Below are positions 41,977-49,346 of a stretch of 64,000 nt of DNA, piece after piece. The stretch spans positions 1,245,001 through 1,309,000 of the forward strand of contig NZ_JACHNC010000001.1 in assembly GCF_014205215.1 (NCBI RefSeq). Direction: 5' to 3'. This stretch comes from Actinoplanes lobatus. Its GTDB lineage: Bacteria > Actinomycetota > Actinomycetes > Mycobacteriales > Micromonosporaceae. Numbering within the stretch: the stretch's first letter is position 1; each line of letters opens with the position of its first letter. The position numbers and the translations under genes are program-made. A model generated the notes under the pieces. The model worked only from the letters and a program-made list of their open reading frames with translations. It was not told the DNA's origin and did not search any database.

Positions 41977-42654
41977 TCAAAAAAGCGTTACCTGCGGATC
42001 GACTTCGATCAACTCCGGTCCGTTGTTGCGCACATTGCCGACCGTCGGTCCGACCGGACGGATTTCGATGGCTTCCAGTTCCCGTTCGGAGAGCGGGCGC
42101 AACAACCGCTCCGGCTCGCCACCGCCGGCCAGCCAGTCCGCCCACCGCTCGGGCGGCAGGACGAGCGGCATCCGGTCGTGCACCCGGGTCAGGCCGCCGA
42201 CCGCCGCGGTGGTGACCACGCTGCACGTGAGCACCGACTCCGGGCCCCAGGCCGACCAGAGGCCGGCGAAGGCGAGCGGCGACCCGTCCGCCGGCGTCAT
42301 GTAGAACGCCTGCTTCTCCTTGCCGTCGCGGACCCACTCGAACCAGCCGTCGGCCGGGACCAGGCAGCGGCGCTTGGCGAACGACGGGGCGAACGACCGC
42401 AGCTCGGCGACCGTCTCCGCGCGCGCATTGATCATGCGGGCGCCGACCTTCAGGTCCTTCGCCCAGTGCGGCACGAGACCCCAGCGGGCGGTGTCCAGCA
42501 CCCGGCCCTCGTGCTCCTTCGACATCCGGATCAGCGGCACCGGGTCGGTGGGTGCGACGTTCCAGCTCGCGCGCAGCGGCTCGGCCACATCCACGGCCTC
42601 GAACAGCCTGGTGAGGTCCGCGTTGCTCCGGGTGGTCGCGTATCGCCCGCACAT
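41977..42654 (-). CDS. SOS response-associated peptidase / DNA abasic-site-binding SRAP protein (YedK/HMCES)
   Basis: Binds abasic sites in single-stranded DNA through a covalent thiazolidine link formed by Cys2. The protein has 225 residues. It begins MCGRYA, so the reactive Cys is exposed after Met removal. The other conserved sites are NVAPTDPVPLI (Asn near 32), NARAET (about 78-83), a Glu in ADGWFEW (near 105) and the His in VHDRMPLVL (near 160). All catalytic residues are present. The start ATG 42654 is fixed by Cys2. A comparable SRAP gene (Rv3226c) is near aroA in M. tuberculosis, as I recall. Confidence 0.93.
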   Translation of the reverse strand: MCGRYATTRSNADLTRLFEAVDVAEPLRASWNVAPTDPVPLIRMSKEHEGRVLDTARWGLVPHWAKDLKVGARMINARAETVAELRSFAPSFAKRRCLVPADGWFEWVRDGKEKQAFYMTPADGSPLAFAGLWSAWGPESVLTCSVVTTAAVGGLTRVHDRMPLVLPPERWADWLAGGGEPERLLRPLSERELEAIEIRPVGPTVGNVRNNGPELIEVDPQVTLF

Positions 42655-42790
42655 GGGCAGCACGGTACGCCGGTTTCGAACACTCGTCCGCCCCGTGACA
42701 CTCCGGTGGGCCTCACACGTCCGCCTGGAAATGTCCCGGGAGGCGGGAAGGCGGGCCGGAACCGTCGTACGGCGGCGGCAGAATGGCGGC

Positions 42791-44074
42791 GTGACTGCAG
42801 AACCCCGTCCCTGGCTCGCCCCGACCGCCACCGGCCCGGTCACCACGACCGTGCGGCTGCCCGGCTCCAAGTCGATGACCGCCCGTGCCCTGATCCTCGC
42901 CGCGCTGGCCGACGGCCCCTCGGTGATCGAGGCGCCGCTGCGGGCCCGTGACACCGTGCTGATGGCGGCCGGCCTGCGTGCGCTCGGTGTCGAGGTGGAC
43001 ACCTCGGCCGACGACCGGTGGACCGTCACCCCCGGCCCGCTGCGCGGCCCGGCCCGGGTGGACGTGGGGCTGGCCGGCACCATCACCCGGTTCCTGCCGC
43101 CGGCCGCCGCGCTGGCCGAGGGCGTGGTCGAGTTCGACGGCGACCCGCACATGCGCAAGCGGCCGCTGCGCCCGATCGTCGCGGTGCTGCGCTCGCTCGG
43201 CGTGACGGTGGACGCCTCACCGATCGACGGCCTGCCGCTGACCGTGCACGGCACCGGCGTGGTGGCCGGCGGCGAGGCGGTGATCGACGCCTCGGCGTCC
43301 AGCCAGTTCGTCTCCGGCCTGCTGCTCTCCGCGGCCCGGTTCGCCAAAGGGCTGACCCTGCGGCACGAGGGCCCGCCGGTGCCGTCCGCGCCGCACCTGC
43401 GGATGACGGCGCACATGCTGCGGGCCGCCGGCGCGGTGATCGACGACAGCGTGGCCGACATGTGGACGGTCGAGCCCGGTCCGCTGCACGGCCGCACCTG
43501 GGTCATCGAGCCCGACCTGTCCGGGGCGGCGCCGTTCTTCGCGGCGGCCGCGGTCACCGGCGGCGCCGTCACGCTGGCCGGCTGGCCGGCCGACAGCTGG
43601 CAGCCGGTCGACCAGGCCATCGGGATCTTCGAGGCGCTGGGCGCCGAGGTCACCCGGTCCGCCGAGGGACTGACCGTGCGGGGCACCGGCACGCTGCGCG
43701 GCATCACCGCCGACCTCTCCGAGGTGGGCGAGCTGACCCCGGTGGTGGCGGCGCTGGCCGCGCTCGCCGAGGGGCCGTCCGAGCTGCGCGGGGTGGAGCA
43801 CATCCGGGGCCACGAGACCGACCGGATCACCGCCCTCGCCACCGAGCTGGGCAGGGTGGGCGCCGGGGTGACCGAGTTCCCCGACGGGCTGCGCATCGTC
43901 CCGGGGCCGCCGCGCGGGGCCGCCTTCGAGACGTACGCGGACCATCGGATGGCGCACGCCGCGGCCGTAATCGGACTCGCCGTGCAGGGCGTCCACCTGA
44001 CCGACGTAGGTTGTACCTCGAAGACGTTGCCCGAGTTCCCCGAACTCTGGGCGGGACTCGTGGCGAGGAGCTAG
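42791..44074 (+). CDS. aroA: 3-phosphoshikimate 1-carboxyvinyltransferase (EPSP synthase)
   Basis: Sixth step of the shikimate pathway, joining shikimate 3-phosphate and phosphoenolpyruvate. The protein has 427 residues. It carries the N-terminal PGSKSMTARALIL (about 19-31), GLAGTITRFLPP (about 93-104, the PEP loop with Thr/Arg in place of the usual GNAGT), SSQFVSGLLL (about 169-178) and the C-terminal DHRMAHAAAVIGL. The start is GTG 42791; the frame is open far upstream, but this GTG gives the family N-terminus. The gene ends three bases before the rsgA start and they are probably co-translated. Confidence 0.93.
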   Translation: MTAEPRPWLAPTATGPVTTTVRLPGSKSMTARALILAALADGPSVIEAPLRARDTVLMAAGLRALGVEVDTSADDRWTVTPGPLRGPARVDVGLAGTITRFLPPAAALAEGVVEFDGDPHMRKRPLRPIVAVLRSLGVTVDASPIDGLPLTVHGTGVVAGGEAVIDASASSQFVSGLLLSAARFAKGLTLRHEGPPVPSAPHLRMTAHMLRAAGAVIDDSVADMWTVEPGPLHGRTWVIEPDLSGAAPFFAAAAVTGGAVTLAGWPADSWQPVDQAIGIFEALGAEVTRSAEGLTVRGTGTLRGITADLSEVGELTPVVAALAALAEGPSELRGVEHIRGHETDRITALATELGRVGAGVTEFPDGLRIVPGPPRGAAFETYADHRMAHAAAVIGLAVQGVHLTDVGCTSKTLPEFPELWAGLVARS

Positions 44075-44076
44075 AT

Positions 44077-45138
44077 CTGCCAGCGCGTAAACGGGAGTAC
44101 GACGAGGACGACGTCCGGATCCGGCCGGGTAAGTCGTCGCGTCCGCGTACCCGGACGCGCCCGAAGCACGACGACGCGATCGACGGCCTGGTCATCACCG
44201 TCGACCGGGGACGGTACGGCTGCGTCCGCGAGGACAGCGGCGGCACCGAGGTGATCACCGCGATGCGGGCCCGCGAGCTGGGCCGCAAGTCGGTGGTGGT
44301 GGGCGACCGGGTGGCCCTGGTCGGGGACGTCTCGGGGGCACCCGGCGCGCTGGCCCGGATCGTCCGGATCAGCGACCGCACGTCGGTTCTCCGCCGGACG
44401 GCGGACGACGACGACACCACGCCCGAGGGCCGGCTGGAGCGGGTCGTGGTGGCCAACGCGGACCAGCTGGTGATCGTCAGCGCGCTGTCCGACCCGCCGC
44501 CGCGGACCGGGTTCATCGACCGGTGCCTGGTGGCGGCGTACGACGCGGACGTGGAACCGCTGCTCTGCCTCACCAAGGCCGACCTGGCCGGGCCGGAGGG
44601 TGTGCTCGGCTACTACGCCGAACTGGACCTGCCGCACGTGCTGGTCCGGCCCGGCAGCGACCTGGAGGAGCTGCGCGCCCGGCTGGCCGGCCGCATCTCG
44701 GTGCTGGTCGGGCACTCCGGCGTGGGCAAGTCGACGCTGGTCAACCGCCTGGTGCCGGACGCGTTGCGGGCGGTCGGCGCGGTCAGCGCGATCGGGAAGG
44801 GGCGGCACACCTCGACCAGCGCGGTGGCGCTGCGCCTGCCGGCGGTCGGCCGCTCCCGCCGGGACCCGGGCTGGATCGTCGACACTCCCGGGATCCGCAG
44901 CTTCGGGCTGGCGCACGTGAGCGCGGAGAGCCTGCTGCACGGGTTCCCGGACCTGGTCGAGGGCACGCTCGAGGATCAGCCGAACTGCGGGCACACGGCC
45001 GCGGAAGTGGACTGCCGGCTGGACGCCTGGGTGGCCGAGGGGAAGGCCGACGAGCGCCGTCTGGCGTCGTACCGTCGCCTGCTGGCCTCGCGTGCCGGTG
45101 AGGGTGACGTGCGCGACCAGCCCGCGGAGGGGGTCTGA
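44077..45138 (+). CDS. rsgA: Ribosome small-subunit-dependent GTPase A, probable CTG start
   Basis: Circularly permuted GTPase that helps 30S ribosome maturation; 353 residues. After a basic N-terminus and OB fold (about 30-100) come the permuted GTPase motifs G4 LTKAD (about 167), G1 GHSGVGKST (about 210-218) and G3 DTPG (about 269-272). The zinc-binding C-terminus has CGHTAAEVDC. No ATG, GTG or TTG lies between aroA and the OB fold. The CTG at 44077, with GAGGAG six bases upstream, opens the expected PARKREYDEDDVRIRPG N-terminus. The next standard start would delete most of the OB fold. Confidence 0.9.
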   Translation: MPARKREYDEDDVRIRPGKSSRPRTRTRPKHDDAIDGLVITVDRGRYGCVREDSGGTEVITAMRARELGRKSVVVGDRVALVGDVSGAPGALARIVRISDRTSVLRRTADDDDTTPEGRLERVVVANADQLVIVSALSDPPPRTGFIDRCLVAAYDADVEPLLCLTKADLAGPEGVLGYYAELDLPHVLVRPGSDLEELRARLAGRISVLVGHSGVGKSTLVNRLVPDALRAVGAVSAIGKGRHTSTSAVALRLPAVGRSRRDPGWIVDTPGIRSFGLAHVSAESLLHGFPDLVEGTLEDQPNCGHTAAEVDCRLDAWVAEGKADERRLASYRRLLASRAGEGDVRDQPAEGV

Positions 45139-45227
45139 TCCCGCGGGACCGGGCCGCCGGGAAATCTGATCTTGGAAAGCGGGAAACCCGGCACGCTGAC
45201 CGGCGCCGGATGGGCTAGCTTTTCGGC

Positions 45228-46028
45228 ATGGCCGGATATGCCGACGATCTTGCGCTTGCCCACGTCCTCGCCGACTCGGCCGACACCATCTCGATGGCCC
45301 GGTTCCGCGCGCTCGACCTGAGGGTGGAGTCGAAACCGGATCTCACCCCGGTGTCCGACGCGGACACCGCCGTGGAGAAGGCGATCCGCGCCACGCTGGC
45401 CCGGGCGCGCCCCCGGGACGGGGTGCTGGGCGAGGAGTTCGGCCGGTCGGCCGCGGCCGCCGGCCCTGGCAGCCGGTACTGGGTGATCGACCCGATCGAC
45501 GGGACGAAGAACTTCGTCCGCGGCGTACCGATCTGGGCCACCCTGATCGCGCTGATGGAGGGTGACACCCCGGTCGTCGGCCTGGTGTCCGCGCCGGCCC
45601 TGGGCCGGCGCTGGTGGGCCGGTCGCGGCCTGGGCGCGTTCGCCGGGAAGAACCAGCACTCGGCGACCCGGATCAACGTCTCCTCGGTGCGCCGGATGAC
45701 CGACGCCAGTTTCTGCTACGCGAGCCTGAACGGCTGGGCCGAGATCGGCCGCCTGGACCAGATGATGGACATCCTGCTCGGCGTGTGGCGCAGCCGGGCC
45801 TACGGTGACTTCTACGGCTACATGCTGCTGGCCGAGGGCGCGCTGGACGCGATGGCCGAGCCGGAACTGTCGCTCTGGGACATGGCGGCGCTCATCCCGA
45901 TCGTGACCGAGGCGGGCGGCCGCATCACCGATCTGGACGGGCGGCCGACCGCCGACAAGAGCTCGGTGATCGGCACGAACGGGCTGCTGCACGAGAGCGT
46001 GCTGACCGCGCTGGCCCGCCGGAGCTGA
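45228..46028 (+). CDS. hisN: Histidinol-phosphatase, inositol monophosphatase family
   Basis: Magnesium-dependent phosphatase of 266 residues; in actinobacteria the HisN type removes phosphate from histidinol phosphate. Metal-binding sites are GEEFG (Glu near 68), DPIDGTKNFVRG (about 88-99) and the C-terminal LWDMAALIPIVTEAGG (Asp near 215). The start ATG 45228 directly precedes AGYADDLALAH. General inositol monophosphatase activity cannot be excluded by sequence alone. It follows rsgA by 89 bases, with its own short upstream region. Confidence 0.85.
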   Translation: MAGYADDLALAHVLADSADTISMARFRALDLRVESKPDLTPVSDADTAVEKAIRATLARARPRDGVLGEEFGRSAAAAGPGSRYWVIDPIDGTKNFVRGVPIWATLIALMEGDTPVVGLVSAPALGRRWWAGRGLGAFAGKNQHSATRINVSSVRRMTDASFCYASLNGWAEIGRLDQMMDILLGVWRSRAYGDFYGYMLLAEGALDAMAEPELSLWDMAALIPIVTEAGGRITDLDGRPTADKSSVIGTNGLLHESVLTALARRS

Positions 46029-46171
46029 CCCGCTCTTTCCGGCATACACGTCCCGGACCGGGGTACCACCTCGGACATGCCCGTCGAAGCGCCCTTTGCG
46101 GCTGATCGCGGCACCGGATCCGCACGCGCCGAAATGCGACGACGGGACGTGTTATGCACAATGGAGCGATC

Positions 46172-46888
46172 ATGTCGAGCGAGGTTCGTCACCGGGTGGA
46201 CCGTGACCGTGGCTACCCGTTGGTCCGGATCACCGGAGTGCTCGACGACGACACCGCCGCTCCGATCCGTACGGCGTTACTCGCCGTGCTCGCCACCCAG
46301 CCCGAGGCACTCGTAGTCGACGTGGCGGATCTGCGGGTGTCCCGGGCCGCCGCGGTGGCTGTACTGCGCGAGATCCGCGAGGAGACCCGGGACTGGCCGG
46401 GCAGCCACCTGATGCTCTGCGACCCGGCCGGCGCATCGGCCTGGCACGACACCGGGTGGCCGGTCTGGCCCGACCCGGCCGGCGCCATCGCGGCTCTCGG
46501 CCCGCCGACCGCCGATCACCGGGCCGGCCTGGACCTCGATCCGGTGGCGGGCGCGGCCCGGGCCGCCCGCGAGATGGTCACCGAGGCGTGCGGGCGCTGG
46601 GAGCGGCCCGGCCTGGCCGGCAACGCCTGCATCGTGGCGACCGAGCTGGTCAACAACGTGGTGGCGCACGCCGGTACGCCGATGCGGGTCCTGCTGGCGC
46701 TGCACGGCGCGACGATGAGCGTGGCGGTGCGCGACGGCTCCCCCGTGCTGCCGCGCTTCACCGGGCCGGTGCCGGTCACCTCGTACGGTGGTCGTGGCCT
46801 GTTGTTGATCGACGCGGTCTCGGCCCGCTGGGGTCATCTGGCGCTGACCGACGGCAAGGTCGTCTGGGCTCGCCTCGAAGGGGCATGA
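46172..46888 (+). CDS. STAS-like domain fused to HATPase (anti-sigma-type) domain
   Basis: A 238-residue fusion. The N-terminal 110 residues look like a STAS/anti-anti-sigma domain (ITGVLDDDTAAPIRTAL, VVDVADLRVSRAAAVAVL). The C-terminal 120 residues are a HATPase_c_2 domain with an intact N-box (ATELVNNVVAHAG) and G boxes VRDGSPVLP and GGRGLLLIDAVSARWG. The two halves are normally partner proteins that act against each other, so the fusion may be a self-regulated switch. The start ATG 46172 has GGAG five bases upstream; ATG 46154 is an alternative. Confidence 0.75.
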   Translation: MSSEVRHRVDRDRGYPLVRITGVLDDDTAAPIRTALLAVLATQPEALVVDVADLRVSRAAAVAVLREIREETRDWPGSHLMLCDPAGASAWHDTGWPVWPDPAGAIAALGPPTADHRAGLDLDPVAGAARAAREMVTEACGRWERPGLAGNACIVATELVNNVVAHAGTPMRVLLALHGATMSVAVRDGSPVLPRFTGPVPVTSYGGRGLLLIDAVSARWGHLALTDGKVVWARLEGA

Positions 46889-46917
46889 GCCGCCCTGGGC
46901 GTGGGTAGTCAACGGGC

Positions 46918-47475
46918 ATGCGAGACAACGACTACCCGACTGAGGTCATCGATCCGGAGGCCTCCGGACTGCCGGACACCGCCGATGACGATTCGACCGC
47001 GTACGACGAGGTGAACAGCCCGCGGTGGAGCGACGGCCGGGATCCGGCCGCACTCGCCGGCACCGGACCGGGTGGGTCGAACCGGTTCGGCGACACCGCC
47101 GAGGAGCAGCGCCGGGGCGAGTCACTGGACCGCCGGCTGCGCCAGGAGGAACCGGACGTCGGGGCCGAGCCGGCCATCCCGCCGCGCCGCGACCCGCTGG
47201 ACGAGACGCTCGACGATCCGGAGCGGCGTGACCTGGACCGGGACGTGTGGGGCCAGGGCCCGACGTCGGATCCGCGGTCGCCGATCTCGCTCTACGACGA
47301 CGGCCAGCTGGACGACGACGATCCGCGCCGGGTGGGCCGCCTGGTCGCGCCGGACAGCGGTTCCGGCTGGGACGACGAGGCGGACAGCATCGCCTACGAC
47401 GCGGGTGCGGCCGGTGGCGGCGCGAGCGCGGAGGAGCTGGCGATGCACGAGACCCGTGAGCCGGACTACGACTAG
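46918..47475 (+). CDS. Acidic disordered protein (DUF5709-type)
   Basis: A highly acidic 185-residue protein rich in Asp, Pro and Arg. Most of it appears disordered. The segments SLDRRLRQEEPD and VGRLVAPDSGSGWDDE resemble the actinobacterial DUF5709 family. There is no signal peptide or membrane segment. It begins 29 bases after the STAS/HATPase gene and may be in one transcript. Function unknown; stress-related proteins of this kind are often co-expressed with general stress regulators. Confidence 0.65.
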   Translation: MRDNDYPTEVIDPEASGLPDTADDDSTAYDEVNSPRWSDGRDPAALAGTGPGGSNRFGDTAEEQRRGESLDRRLRQEEPDVGAEPAIPPRRDPLDETLDDPERRDLDRDVWGQGPTSDPRSPISLYDDGQLDDDDPRRVGRLVAPDSGSGWDDEADSIAYDAGAAGGGASAEELAMHETREPDYD

Positions 47476-47503
47476 ATCGTAAATTTCTCGGCGAAACCCT
47501 TGC

Positions 47504-47517
47504 TGAGAGCGCTCCCA
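47504..47517. promoter_or_regulatory. CebR/LacI-type operator before the GH16-like gene
   Basis: TGAGAGCGCTCCCA differs at one position from the CebR-type operator TGGGAGCGCTCCCA, known from Streptomyces glucan-utilisation genes. It lies 44 bases before the ATG of the secreted GH16-like protein, where a LacI-family repressor would block transcription. Confidence 0.6.
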
Positions 47518-47561
47518 GGTCCGCACAGTGCACCCTGCTGATCTGAAATGGGGGTTGTTCG

Positions 47562-48323
47562 ATGCTGAGCGGGAGCCTGCGGCGTGCGCTGGCCGCGGCC
47601 GTGGTGGTCGTCTCCGGGGCCGGGGCGTCGACGGTGACACCCACCGCCGCCGTGGCCGACACGGTGAACCGCGTGGTGCTCCGCGACGACTTCTCCGGCG
47701 ACCGCGGCGACACCCCCGACGCCGGCCGCTGGGACACCGGCGGCGACCGCCGGAACTCCGCCTGGCTGGACGGCGACGGACACCTTCTGCTCGGCTCGGC
47801 GCTGCGCACCGAGAAGACCTTCGGGCAGGCGTACGGGCGGGCCGAAGCGCGGATCCTGGTGAACCGGGAGGACGGCACACGGCGGCCCCTCGGGGTGCTC
47901 GGCGCCGACGGGCAGGCGCCGGCCGGACAGGTCGAGGTGCTCGGCTCCGACCGGGTGGACGGCGACGACTTCCACACGTACGCCGTCGACTGGACCCCGA
48001 CCACGCTGACCTGGTCACTGGACGGCCGCGACGTCCTCCGCCTCACCCCGGAGAAGGACAGCCGGCCGTACACCTTCGTGCTGAGCCCGGGGTCCGGCGG
48101 TGGGTACCGCTCCTCCGGCATGGTGGTCGACGCGGTCACCGTCACCGCCCGGATCACCACCCCGGTCGCCTCGAAGTCCGCGCCGGCATGGCGGCCGTTC
48201 ACCGCCTACCGGACCGGGGATCTGGTCTCCCAGCGCAACGTCGTCTACCGGGTGCGCGAGCCGCACACGTCCCTGCCCGGCTGGGATCCGACCCTGGTGC
48301 CGGCGCTGTTCCTCAAGCTCTAG
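47562..48323 (+). CDS. Secreted GH16-like protein with degenerate catalytic site and carbohydrate-binding module
   Basis: Exported protein of 253 residues. A signal peptide (about 1-32, ending near PTAAVADT) precedes a GH16/LamG-like beta-jelly-roll (about 38-200), with FHTYAVDWTPTTLTWSLDG as typical end strands. At the position of the GH16 catalytic motif E-x-D-x-x-E the sequence is Q-V-E-V-L-G, so nucleophile and acid/base residues are missing. A C-terminal CBM5/12-like chitin/cellulose-binding module follows (about 205-253: AWRPFTAYRTGDLVSQ, then a HTSLPGWDP end). It is probably a glycan-binding protein. The CebR-like operator upstream fits carbohydrate control. Confidence 0.7.
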   Translation: MLSGSLRRALAAAVVVVSGAGASTVTPTAAVADTVNRVVLRDDFSGDRGDTPDAGRWDTGGDRRNSAWLDGDGHLLLGSALRTEKTFGQAYGRAEARILVNREDGTRRPLGVLGADGQAPAGQVEVLGSDRVDGDDFHTYAVDWTPTTLTWSLDGRDVLRLTPEKDSRPYTFVLSPGSGGGYRSSGMVVDAVTVTARITTPVASKSAPAWRPFTAYRTGDLVSQRNVVYRVREPHTSLPGWDPTLVPALFLKL

Positions 48324-48365
48324 AGAAACCCCTTTTCCGGTACGCGTGTCGCTGTCCCGCCATTT

Positions 48366-48431
48366 CAGGGCCGTCCCGTCCGGTCGGCGCGATCTCGCTG
48401 CCCGCTCCGGCCTGTGCCGCGCCCGCCGGGC
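48366..48431 (+). repeat. Left inverted arm of element 2
   Basis: A 66-base arm beginning CAGGGCCGTCCCGTCCGG. It matches the complement of 48915-48980 at 64 of 66 positions. Its end (TGTGCCGCGCCCGCCGGGC) is also shared with the arms of element 1. Confidence 0.85.
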
Positions 48432-48497
48432 GCAGATCGGTGCCCGGGCCGGTGGCCACTCGCTCACATGCCGCCGGTCACGGCCGCCCCCTGCTTC

Positions 48498-48607
48498 CGG
48501 CCGTAGCGCCGGTCACCCGGGGCGGGTGGTCACGGTTTGCCGGCCAGGCACCGGGATTGCCCGCTCCCGGCCGTAGCGCCGGTCCGGCTGGGCGGGTGGT
48601 CACGGTT
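48498..48607 (+). repeat. Direct repeat pair with 70-bp period
   Basis: Copies at 48498-48537 and 48568-48607 share CCGGCCGTAGCGCCGGTC and GGCGGGTGGTCACGGTT, with a few changes between. Confidence 0.75.
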
Positions 48608-48763
48608 AACCGAGGGTGGGTGGGTGCGCACGGCGGCAGTGTCGATTGTGGGTAGCCTCGGTGTCGAGTCGCGCATGGGGCCGCCGTCCGCCGCGTTAGG
48701 CAGAAATGCGGCTTTCACCGGAGACAGTCGCCCGTTTCGCCCGCTTTGCCCGCCGCTGTTGTG

Positions 48764-48813
48764 CGATCTTGAACGATTTACCATCGCCTCGGGTGGTAAA
48801 TCGTTCAAGATCG
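48764..48813. repeat. 50-bp palindromic module of element 2
   Basis: A perfect 20-bp inverted repeat starting CGATCTTGAACGATTTACCA with a 10-base loop. It has the same 50-base length as the modules of element 1. The G-C pair of element 1 (GGAC/GTCC) is changed on both sides to A-T (GAAC/GTTC), keeping the pairing. Confidence 0.85.
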
Positions 48814-48914
48814 CTCCGGGTGGCGCGTCCTGCTGTCGAGGGATTGCGGATTCGGCCGTAGGCAGCCAAGAAGGCTCCCTCGGGTGGCAAATCGTCCAAG
48901 ATCGCTCCGTCTCA

Positions 48915-48980
48915 GCCCGGCGGGTGCGGCACAGGCCGGAGCAGGCAGCGAGATCGCGCCGACCGGACGGGACGGCCCTG
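48915..48980 (-). repeat. Right inverted arm of element 2
   Basis: The inverted copy of 48366-48431, with two mismatches. The outer end continues to about 49009 with a second shared block (GGTACGCGTG on the complement). Confidence 0.85.
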
Positions 48981-49027
48981 ATCGGAGCGGGACGAGGTCA
49001 CGCGTACCCCCAAAGGAGCGAAGCGAG

Positions 49028-49270
49028 TCACCGGCGTCTGCGGCCGCGGGAGATCAGCAGGACCACGACGGCGATGACCCCCACCACGAACAGGCAGCAG
49101 AACACCCCGAAGAAGCCGAAGCCGCCCCGCCGCCCGCGGCGGGCCGCCTCGATCATCATCTCGCCGGTGCCGCTCGACGCCCAGGCCGCCGCCGGGACCA
49201 GCAACGCCATCGTCACGCCGGCCAATGCCGCGGTGAACCACTTCCTGATCACTGAGGTCATGTCAGCCAT
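49028..49270 (-). CDS. Small two-segment membrane protein
   Basis: Protein of about 80 residues with a signal-like hydrophobic N-terminus (AALAGVTMALLVPAAAWA, about 13-30), a short basic loop (EAARRGRRGG) and a second transmembrane helix (FGFFGVFCCLFVVGVIAVVV, about 50-69) ending in RGRRRR. Function is not recognised. Start choices are ATG 49279, 49270 or 49261; the middle one is used. The gene ends at the border of repeat element 2. Confidence 0.55.
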   Translation of the reverse strand: MADMTSVIRKWFTAALAGVTMALLVPAAAWASSGTGEMMIEAARRGRRGGFGFFGVFCCLFVVGVIAVVVLLISRGRRRR

Positions 49271-49346
49271 GTGCCCCATGCTGACGGATGTACGCAACGC
49301 GTGAGGGATCGTGTACGGAGTGGTTGCCGACCGAAGGGGACGGACG

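Larger units (their letters stand above)
48324..49027. repeat. Noncoding mosaic repeat element 2 with inverted terminal arms
   Basis: The 704-base gap between convergent genes (GH16-like and the small membrane protein) holds no gene I can support. It begins almost at one stop codon and ends at the other. Inverted arms (best match 48366-48431 against 48915-48980) frame a 70-bp-spaced direct repeat, a 50-bp perfect palindrome (48764-48813) and a half palindrome near 48893-48913. The outer sequence ACCCCTT-N-TCCGGTAC is shared with element 1 at 25611, so the two belong to one family. Confidence 0.75.

Noticed and set aside
45139..45227. Further GATCTTGG repeat between rsgA and hisN
   Set aside because: GATCTTGG occurs once (45168) but without the opposite arm, so it is not a palindromic module of the elements.
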